Assembly: GCA_937951615.1 (NCBI GenBank)
Contig: CALFBH010000121.1
Location: 47,374-111,373 of the forward strand
Reading direction: 5' to 3'
DNA: 64,000 bases
Origin: an uncultured Saprospiraceae bacterium
Lineage (GTDB): Bacteria; Bacteroidota; Bacteroidia; Chitinophagales; Saprospiraceae
Below are positions 58,571 through 64,000 of this stretch, piece after piece. The position numbers were made by a program, and so were the translations under genes. Below the pieces are notes generated by a model. The model made no database searches and was not told the origin of the DNA. It worked only from the letters and a program-made list of their open reading frames with translations. How positions within the stretch are numbered: the stretch's first letter is position 1; each line of letters opens with the position of its first letter.

Positions 58571-61096
58571 TCAAAAGCCAATATGCAAAAACACGGTAGG
58601 CGTAAATGGCGTAGCAGGTGCGTAAATAGTTTTATTGTCTGGGAAATTAGAAAAGTTGTTATACTTGACATTATAATGATTTAAGATATTTAGAACGGAT
58701 ACACCCGTTTCCATATTGATTTTCTTAGGTTTAAACTTATACAAAGCGGCAAGGTCTAAGCGGCTGTAAACGGGTATTTTTTCTACTGATTCTATAGAGT
58801 TGGGGAAGCCCGAGCCATAGACGTAATTCATAGAAAGATAAAAGGGAGAAAAGTTGAACATGCCAGCACATTTGAATTCATGCCTTTGATCTTGTGGCGC
58901 AGGTTGCCAGGCTTTATTGCTAAAATAATCAAACTGTTCCTCTGTATTGCTCAGGGTGTAAGCGAGCCAGAAATCGTGTTTCTTAATCCTTGTTTTGGCA
59001 GATATATCTAAGCCATAGGTTCTGCTATTTCCTGAGCTGGCAGTCGTTATGCCGGATAAATTATCCGTAAGGAATCTGCTGATATTATGTGCCGTTTTAT
59101 AATAGGTTTCAGCTTTCCATTCAAACAAAGAATGCTGATAAGTTACTCCTACGACCCAATGTGTTCCGCTTAGTGTTTTTTTGTTCAATTTATTGTCAAT
59201 GCTCCAAAAATACAAGGCATTTTTATTATTATCAATGATGGCATTTTCGGCAATGTACTGATGGTATAATCCGTAGGCAATATGGGCGTTTAGTTGTTCA
59301 TTTGCCTTGAAGTTGGCTCGAAGGCGAGGCTGTAGAGAAGGGGTTAGATTATTAAACGGTAGAGTTAAACGTATGCCAGGTTCGAGGCTTAATGCTGGGC
59401 TCAGTCGAATATCATCTTTTATATAAGTTTCAAATCGGATTAATGCTTTTACATTTGTTTTAAAGGAATCCTGAAATGCCGAGGTATTACGAATTATTGC
59501 TCCACCTGCGGAGAGGCTATGTTGCTTATTCGCAATAAAAAAATGATCTAGTTTTATAGCAGCTTCTGATACATCATTTGTGGTGAAATTATCATTTGAC
59601 TCATATTCATTGGGACTATTGATGTCCTGAATTTTAGCATTATTGTCAAAAGAAGAAAGAAGGTTTGAATATGCGCATCGGAGGTTTGTAAAACTGCCCT
59701 TTTTCCATTTTTTACCATAAAAAAAAGCCCCGCCAAGCTGCCGGATATTGGTGTTTGTGCTAAAATAGTACTTTCGTTCTCCTGCTGCTTCCTCAATAAA
59801 TTCCTGATTGATGTCCTGGCTGCCCAATAGACTGAAAAAGTATGTATCACCAGTTTTAGTATTGCCAGATAATTTCCAGTTGAGGTCAGTAAAATTAGAA
59901 TTTAGGGTGTCTTTTTCTGATGAAAATAGTTCGTAGTAGGTTTTCCTACATGCCATTTGCATCGCCATATTGCCCGAAAGGGGAACATTAAGCAATCCAT
60001 TAGCAGTTTGATTATTGAGGTGTAAATCAGCATGAACGGCATCTTTGCGACCTGTCTTTCCAGTTACATTGACTACGCCGCCTACGCGGTCGCCAACATG
60101 CACATTATACCCGCCTTTGTGTACTTCAATGTCCTTGACCAGTAGCGGATTGACTGCGCCAATATCATCATTCAGGCTACTGGTATTAAACAAGGTCATG
60201 CCATCAAAGATCAACTGAGTTTGTCCTTTGTAGGAGCCCCAGATGAAGAAATCTTTGGTCTGCTCGCCAGCCGCCAAAACACCGGGTTGCAGGCGTAGCA
60301 GATTGAAAATACTGTTGTCATTATTGCCCGGCAAAAAGCGACTTATTTTGTGGTTGACTTTTACTAATCCCGCCTTAGTAGGCAGGGTAGGAGAGAGAGA
60401 AATACCAGCCTTCACAAGCACTTCCTGCAAGCCGACCACACCAGGTGTCAGGGCGATAGTCGGCTTGGCTGTTGCAAGGTAAATTGTGTCCAATGGATAA
60501 TAACCGAGGTGCAAGACCTGAACCCGCAGCAGACTATCTTTTGTTCTGAATGAAAACGCTCCATTGATATCGCTTGTCAGTCCGGAAGTATGGATTTGCA
60601 GCGAGGAAAAGGGGAGTGCTTCACCACTGTTTTTGTCAATAATCCTGCCCTGAAAACTATATGAAAGGGGTGGCATAATTGCGGGTACTTTTGCGGAAAT
60701 AACAAAGACTTCACCTATCTTTTTATAAGACAAATCACATGGAGAGAGTAGTTTTTTAAGGGCTTGCTCTGGCGTGGTATAATTACCAGATAAAGTGATG
60801 GTGCAATCTGATAAGAGTTGATCATTATAAGACAATTGTAGGTCGTGTTCATTTTTTAATGCAAGCAAGACTTTTCCTAATGGCTGGTCAGTTGCCTGAA
60901 TTTCAATCTGTGCGTTCAGATGATTTGAAAGCACAAAAAAGAGGATAATAATGAGGTGGAAATATTTATTTATAAGGCAATTATGAAAACTATACTCGCC
61001 CTGTTTCGCAAAAGCGCAGGTTTTAAACCCTGCGCTTTTGCGAAACAGGGCGTAATAGGTAGTGTAGTTTTTTTTTGAATGAAAATGCTTAATCAA
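58571..61096 (-). CDS. TonB-dependent outer membrane receptor with STN and CarboxypepD-like domains
   Basis: 841 residues. The frame opens at 61096, but the signal core (YFHLIIILFFVLSNHLNAQ) starts only near residue 45, because an inverted repeat at 60997-61052 codes for residues about 15-33. Then come an STN domain (about 64-115), a CarboxypepD_reg-like domain (FQGRIIDKNSGEALPF, about 148-225), the plug (FIWGSYKGQTQLIFDGMTLF, then VHKGGYNVHVGDRVGGVVNV) and a beta-barrel ending FLHIGF. STN plus adjacent fecI/fecR homologues indicate a receptor that signals ligand binding inwards (siderophore, sugar or other). Driven by TonB-ExbBD; ligand unknown. Confidence 0.93.
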   Translation of the reverse strand: MIKHFHSKKNYTTYYALFRKSAGFKTCAFAKQGEYSFHNCLINKYFHLIIILFFVLSNHLNAQIEIQATDQPLGKVLLALKNEHDLQLSYNDQLLSDCTITLSGNYTTPEQALKKLLSPCDLSYKKIGEVFVISAKVPAIMPPLSYSFQGRIIDKNSGEALPFSSLQIHTSGLTSDINGAFSFRTKDSLLRVQVLHLGYYPLDTIYLATAKPTIALTPGVVGLQEVLVKAGISLSPTLPTKAGLVKVNHKISRFLPGNNDNSIFNLLRLQPGVLAAGEQTKDFFIWGSYKGQTQLIFDGMTLFNTSSLNDDIGAVNPLLVKDIEVHKGGYNVHVGDRVGGVVNVTGKTGRKDAVHADLHLNNQTANGLLNVPLSGNMAMQMACRKTYYELFSSEKDTLNSNFTDLNWKLSGNTKTGDTYFFSLLGSQDINQEFIEEAAGERKYYFSTNTNIRQLGGAFFYGKKWKKGSFTNLRCAYSNLLSSFDNNAKIQDINSPNEYESNDNFTTNDVSEAAIKLDHFFIANKQHSLSAGGAIIRNTSAFQDSFKTNVKALIRFETYIKDDIRLSPALSLEPGIRLTLPFNNLTPSLQPRLRANFKANEQLNAHIAYGLYHQYIAENAIIDNNKNALYFWSIDNKLNKKTLSGTHWVVGVTYQHSLFEWKAETYYKTAHNISRFLTDNLSGITTASSGNSRTYGLDISAKTRIKKHDFWLAYTLSNTEEQFDYFSNKAWQPAPQDQRHEFKCAGMFNFSPFYLSMNYVYGSGFPNSIESVEKIPVYSRLDLAALYKFKPKKINMETGVSVLNILNHYNVKYNNFSNFPDNKTIYAPATPFTPTVFLHIGF
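60997..61052. repeat. 24-bp perfect inverted repeat inside the receptor 5' coding region
   Basis: Two 24-bp arms (starting CGCCCTGTTTCGC, centre ..GCGCAGG / CCTGCGC..) around an 8-nt loop TTTTAAAC. In the receptor mRNA it starts about 45 nt after the ATG and forms a very stable hairpin. Its reading adds A-L-F-R-K-S-A-G-F-K-T-C-A-F-A-K-Q-G ahead of the signal sequence. Confidence 0.88.
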
Positions 61097-61102
61097 AGCC
61101 GT

Positions 61103-61978
61103 TTATTTTTGCGATATCCTGAATGTATGTTCATCCAGTTTCACAAAAGTAAACCCAAAACTTTGACAAATCAAATTTAAAGCAATATCCGCTTTGTCTG
61201 GTTTATTAAAATAGCCAGTATATGAGACAGCGGAGTTGCTTAGTTGCTGTTGGATGGTGATGTCATATTGGCGTTCTATTTCTTCAAAAACCTGCGGTAA
61301 AGGTTTTGCCTCGAAATGAAAACGATCATCTTTCCAGCTCAATATCGCTTTGGCATCTTTTGAAGTCGTGACCTTGATATTGTCTTTGATTTCTGCCAAC
61401 ATATCAGGTGTCAGAATCGTTTTTTCGTCAGAATCATTGCTTGATACACGAACTTTTCCAGTTTTACAAAATACCGCATAATTATTGTTTCTGGTGGAGA
61501 TATTAAAGCTTGTTCCGAGAACCTGTGTCGTTCCTTTATTAGAAATAACAGTAAAATTGCTTCCTTTTTCAACTTCAAAAAAGCCTTCGCCTTCAAAGTT
61601 GATTTCCCGTTTTATCGTCCACCAATATGGATGATAAGTTAGACTCGATTCGGCATTCAATTCAACAGAAGAGCCGTCAGGCAGTTTGTGTTCTAGCTGC
61701 TTTCCGCGTTCGCAAATAATCGTATTGGTATGCAATTTTGAAAATAAACCCAATCCAAGCAATAAGGCAACCGTAGCTGCTGCTGCAATTTTTCCAAAAG
61801 ACATAGCGATAACTTTTGCCGGCTGTTTTGTCGTCGGCGTATCTGCTAGTTTAGCGGATAAGTCAGCCCAAACGACTTCTTTACTTTTTTGAAAGGGTAT
61901 TTCTACCTGTTTCAAAAAGTCGTCTGATTGACTACTATGTTGGTCTTTATTTGACATCTTCTTTTGTTTTTCTATCAT
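61103..61978 (-). CDS. FecR-family anti-sigma factor
   Basis: 291 residues (a second ATG at 61957, preceded by AAAAGAAG, is an alternative). Cytoplasmic N-terminus, one membrane helix (about 63-80), periplasmic FecR domain with LPDGSSVELNAESSLTYH, then REINFEGEGFFEVEKG, and TTQVLGTSFNI, and a C-terminal DUF4974/STN-like part (LPQVFEEIERQYDITI). It holds the neighbouring ECF sigma factor until the receptor's STN domain signals. The gene sits between sigma factor and receptor; only 6 bp separate it from the receptor frame. Confidence 0.95.
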   Translation of the reverse strand: MIEKQKKMSNKDQHSSQSDDFLKQVEIPFQKSKEVVWADLSAKLADTPTTKQPAKVIAMSFGKIAAAATVALLLGLGLFSKLHTNTIICERGKQLEHKLPDGSSVELNAESSLTYHPYWWTIKREINFEGEGFFEVEKGSNFTVISNKGTTQVLGTSFNISTRNNNYAVFCKTGKVRVSSNDSDEKTILTPDMLAEIKDNIKVTTSKDAKAILSWKDDRFHFEAKPLPQVFEEIERQYDITIQQQLSNSAVSYTGYFNKPDKADIALNLICQSFGFTFVKLDEHTFRISQK

Positions 61979-61991
61979 AACCAGTTACCAA

Positions 61992-62480
61992 TCACCGATT
62001 CACCAATCGTTCTTTTAGTGTCGCAATAGCAATACTCATTCGTTTTTCCACGGCTTTTACACTCAAGCCTAGCCGTTCGGCAATTTCTTTATACTTGAGG
62101 TCTTCCATCCTGCTCATTAAGAATACGGTGCGTTGTTTTTCGGGAAGGTCTGCTAATGCTTTTTCGTAGCCTTGCTTCAATTCTTTGTAGTGTAAAGTCG
62201 TTTCAGGATCATGAGTGCTTAAGTTCAGAGAAAGGCTGTCAATATAATTATTGGCGACTTTATGCTTACGCAAATGGCTAATGAAAAGGTCGCCAGCTAT
62301 TTTGTATAATAAACCTTTCGTGCGTTGGGCGTCAAAGTCAATTTGCTTTTCCCATATTTTCATAAAAGTCTCCTGCGCCAAATCTGTTGCTAGTTCACTA
62401 TCGCCTGACCTGTAGTAGAGATAGCTCCGCAGCGGGTCAAAATACTGGTCAAAACAGCTTTTGAATTCTTCTTTGGTCAT
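61992..62480 (-). CDS. ECF RNA polymerase sigma factor, FecI/RpoE-like
   Basis: 162 residues. Region 2: SYLYYRSGDSELATDLAQET and FMKIWEKQ; region 4: ALADLPEKQRTVFLMSRMED and YKEIAERLGLSVKAVEKRMS helix-turn-helix. It should direct transcription of the receptor operon in response to the FecR-receptor signal. The C-terminal codons (ERLVNR-stop) are built from TTGGTGAATCGGTGA-type repeat units that continue into the spacer. Confidence 0.95.
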   Translation of the reverse strand: MTKEEFKSCFDQYFDPLRSYLYYRSGDSELATDLAQETFMKIWEKQIDFDAQRTKGLLYKIAGDLFISHLRKHKVANNYIDSLSLNLSTHDPETTLHYKELKQGYEKALADLPEKQRTVFLMSRMEDLKYKEIAERLGLSVKAVEKRMSIAIATLKERLVNR

Positions 62481-62489
62481 ATTGTGTTA

Positions 62490-62575
62490 AATGTGTTGTC
62501 GTGTTGTCGTGTTGATGTGTTGTCGTCCTATGTTTATATAAAACAACAACACATCAACACGACAACACATCAGCA
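62490..62575. repeat. Inverted octamer arrays upstream of the sigma factor
   Basis: GTGTTGTC/GTGTTGAT units (62490-62528) face complementary ACAACAACACATCAACACG and GACAACACATC units (62545-62573) around an AT loop, giving a hairpin of about 27 bp. It lies between the lipoprotein stop and the sigma factor start and could separate their transcription. Confidence 0.85.
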
Positions 62576-62581
62576 CTTCTC

Positions 62582-63124
62582 TTAGAAATAATCGCTAACA
62601 GTAAAAGTAGTCATACCGTCTTTAGTCTCTTTGTCCGCAATGTCATCGCAAGTGCCGTCGCCAAAATCAATAGTTGCCAGCCAGTTCTTGTCCCAGTCGT
62701 AATACTTAATAATTCCGGATACAATAAACCCACAATCTTCTGAAACCACAAGCGGTTCTACCACTACTTTGACGTAATCTTTATCTTCTTTACCATCCTT
62801 ATTTTTCTTTTGCGTGAGGTCAATATCGGAGACTTCGCCATCTTTATACTTTTTTGCAATAGTCTCGTCTGTTCCGTCGCCATAATTTACGATAGCAATA
62901 ACTTGCCCATCCAGTGAATATTCGATAATCCCGCTGGTATAGAAGTCAGACCCCGCATCACGAGTCAAAGGCTCGGTGATGGTCATGTCATAGCTGGAAG
63001 CCGGCATGGTGATATGTACCAGTTCATTGGAGATTTGATCTTCAAGAGTTGTTTTAAAATCGTCTTTTTCACAGGCAGTAAAAATGGTCGCAAAAGCGAA
63101 TACTACTAAGATAGTTTTTTTCAT
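62582..63124 (-). CDS. Uncharacterised lipoprotein
   Basis: 180 residues. Signal peptide ending in lipobox FTACEKDD (Cys at about 18). Two similar halves follow: DFYTSGIIEYSLDGQVIAIV, then NYGDGTDETIAKK, and GFIVSGIIKYYDWDKNWLAT, then IDFGDGTCDDIADK, pointing to an internal duplication with GDGT turn motifs. No family recognised. On the same strand upstream of the sigma-FecR-receptor unit but separated by the octamer hairpin; whether it belongs to that regulon is unknown. Confidence 0.85.
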   Translation of the reverse strand: MKKTILVVFAFATIFTACEKDDFKTTLEDQISNELVHITMPASSYDMTITEPLTRDAGSDFYTSGIIEYSLDGQVIAIVNYGDGTDETIAKKYKDGEVSDIDLTQKKNKDGKEDKDYVKVVVEPLVVSEDCGFIVSGIIKYYDWDKNWLATIDFGDGTCDDIADKETKDGMTTFTVSDYF

Positions 63125-63163
63125 CAGTATGTGTTTTTATTAAAATGAAATAAGTGGAAATAC

Positions 63164-63213
63164 AAATTCAAACGCCAAATACAAATTCAAACGCCAAATA
63201 CAAATTCAAAAAA
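63164..63213. repeat. AAATACAAATTCAAACGCC 19-bp direct repeats
   Basis: Two full copies plus a partial third directly upstream of the lipoprotein gene. A diverged version (GGAAATACAAATCCAAATG, then TCAAATTC) lies upstream of the SxtJ-like gene at about 1256-1290. Confidence 0.85.
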
Positions 63214-63516
63214 AATATTGACAATAAGCCAATTGTATAAATTGAAAGTGGCGTTTAGTTGAGTCTAGGCACTTAATGATTTTACACCACTATACCGTTT
63301 TGGTAGAGGTTTACCCTACTTTTTTTATTTACTTTTTTGAAATTATTTGCTCCACTCTAGCAAAAGAACTTGAATGTCAGTTATTTAGCGATTGGTATTG
63401 GCATCAATCGAAAAAAAGAACCAGTAATTTGCATAAAAATAAGCTAAATGTGTATGATTGAATTGCTTAAACAATGAATACCTTTGAACTATTGTTTTAA
63501 TAAAAAAATAAAAATC
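63214..63516. other. AT-rich region with no credible gene
   Basis: Short open frames exist (for example 63276-63461) but have the composition of random AT-rich DNA and no neighbours or start signals in support. Confidence 0.4.
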
Positions 63517-63645
63517 ATGTTTGAAAATATTAAAGCTTTTATAAACTTACAACCATTATCTGCTGATGCTTTTGTTACTGGTGTAACCAAGGAATTTGAT
63601 TTGGCACATGAAAGCAATATTGAAAATTTAAGGGTGTTCGATTAA
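63517..63645 (+). pseudogene. Truncated gene start interrupted at a repeat-element end
   Basis: ATG at 63517 opens a protein-like frame (MFENIKAFINLQPLSADAF, then VTGVTKEFDLAHESNIENL) that stops after 42 codons exactly where GTGTTCGATTAAAG begins, the same sequence as the left end of the MITE-like element at 2825. The N-terminus looks like a genuine gene start; I suspect truncation by the element. The parent family is not recognised. Confidence 0.45.
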
Positions 63646-64000
63646 AGAATGAAAACAGGTCTGAATTATTATTGAAGCTTATAAGTAATTGAACAGAATT
63701 ATCTATAATTCAAATTTTGAATAAAAAACTAATTGCCAGCGTTTTATATCGTTTTAAACTTAAACTTCAGCAATTCTCAATTTGAAAAAATAAGCAATAT
63801 TGATGATTAACATGTTTGTAGCAATAATGGCTAAAATGCTGAATTGTCCCCCTTTGGAGGGCAGGGCTGTTAAGTTCTATTCGTCCAAATAAATCGACAT
63901 TTTTTTATAAAAATTGTTGAAAAAGGATTGAAATCCCTGCAAGTTCTTTGATATTAGTGGAAAAATAAAATCTGATGAATTTAATGACTATTCTACAAGA
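63646..64000. other. Right-edge region, no complete gene
   Basis: AT-rich with one GC-richer stretch (about 63843-63890). From about 63931 a frame stays open to the window edge (CKFFDISGKIKSDEFNDYST) but lacks a start codon, and could be a gene fragment or chance. Nothing else supportable. Confidence 0.35.

Noticed and set aside
63276..63461. 61-codon frame near the right edge
   Set aside because: Composition of random AT-rich DNA, no start signal, no recognised features.

Overview
The window comes from the chromosome of a Bacteroidota bacterium, most likely of the Saprospiria (Saprospiraceae/Lewinella-like). Supporting signs are very long secreted proteins built from HYR-like, SprB and thrombospondin-3 repeats that end in type IX secretion (T9SS) sorting domains, TAnnTTTG-type promoters, FecI-FecR-TonB receptor units, an ExbB-ExbD-ExbD-TonB set and AT-rich ribosome sites. 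Taxonomy is inferred from gene style only. No rRNA, tRNA or CRISPR array was seen.

Layout. 1-4.9 kb (minus): a surface-modification-type operon of carbamoyltransferase, SGNH hydrolase, DUF5989 and SxtJ-like membrane proteins, followed by miaA running off the left edge. 5-15.4 kb (plus): rplS, a 2047-residue secreted adhesin-like protein, a second T9SS cargo with SprB repeats, and a Cu/Zn superoxide dismutase lipoprotein. 15.5-29.3 kb: mostly minus-strand housekeeping (fatty acid/sterol hydroxylase, methyltransferase, aldehyde dehydrogenase, rsmE, AlkD-like protein, glucosaminidase, pfkA) plus several uncharacterised genes. 29.4-32.8 kb (plus): an unknown protein, a TPR sensor kinase and a LytTR regulator in one operon. 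32.9-40.7 kb: kdsB, folC, tonB and exbD-exbD-exbB, with a serine hydrolase and a DinB-like gene inserted on the opposite strand. 41-46 kb: moeB/moeZ-like, cutC, osmC and ftsK. 46.2-47.9 kb: an overlapping ABC-type ATPase and PD-(D/E)XK nuclease-like pair, the best candidate for an undescribed (possibly defence) system. 48-55 kb: terC, rpe, aldo-keto reductase, saccharopine dehydrogenase-like, cdd, DUF1761 and YdcF-like genes. 55.4-57.2 kb: three tandem paralogous lipoproteins. 57.3-63.1 kb (minus): an oxidoreductase, then an ECF sigma, FecR anti-sigma and TonB receptor unit preceded by a lipoprotein. 63.1-64 kb: repeats and gene debris.

The most distinctive feature is the intergenic DNA. It is packed with short tandem arrays of 6-15 bp units that repeatedly begin at or within a few bases of stop codons. 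It also holds several dispersed hairpin families (a GAGCGGAGTCGA family, a GTTTASTAAAC family, CCATSGA heptamers), two large perfect palindromes, and a 145-bp MITE-like element flanked by an 11-bp direct repeat. Conventional hairpin terminators are visible after only a few genes.
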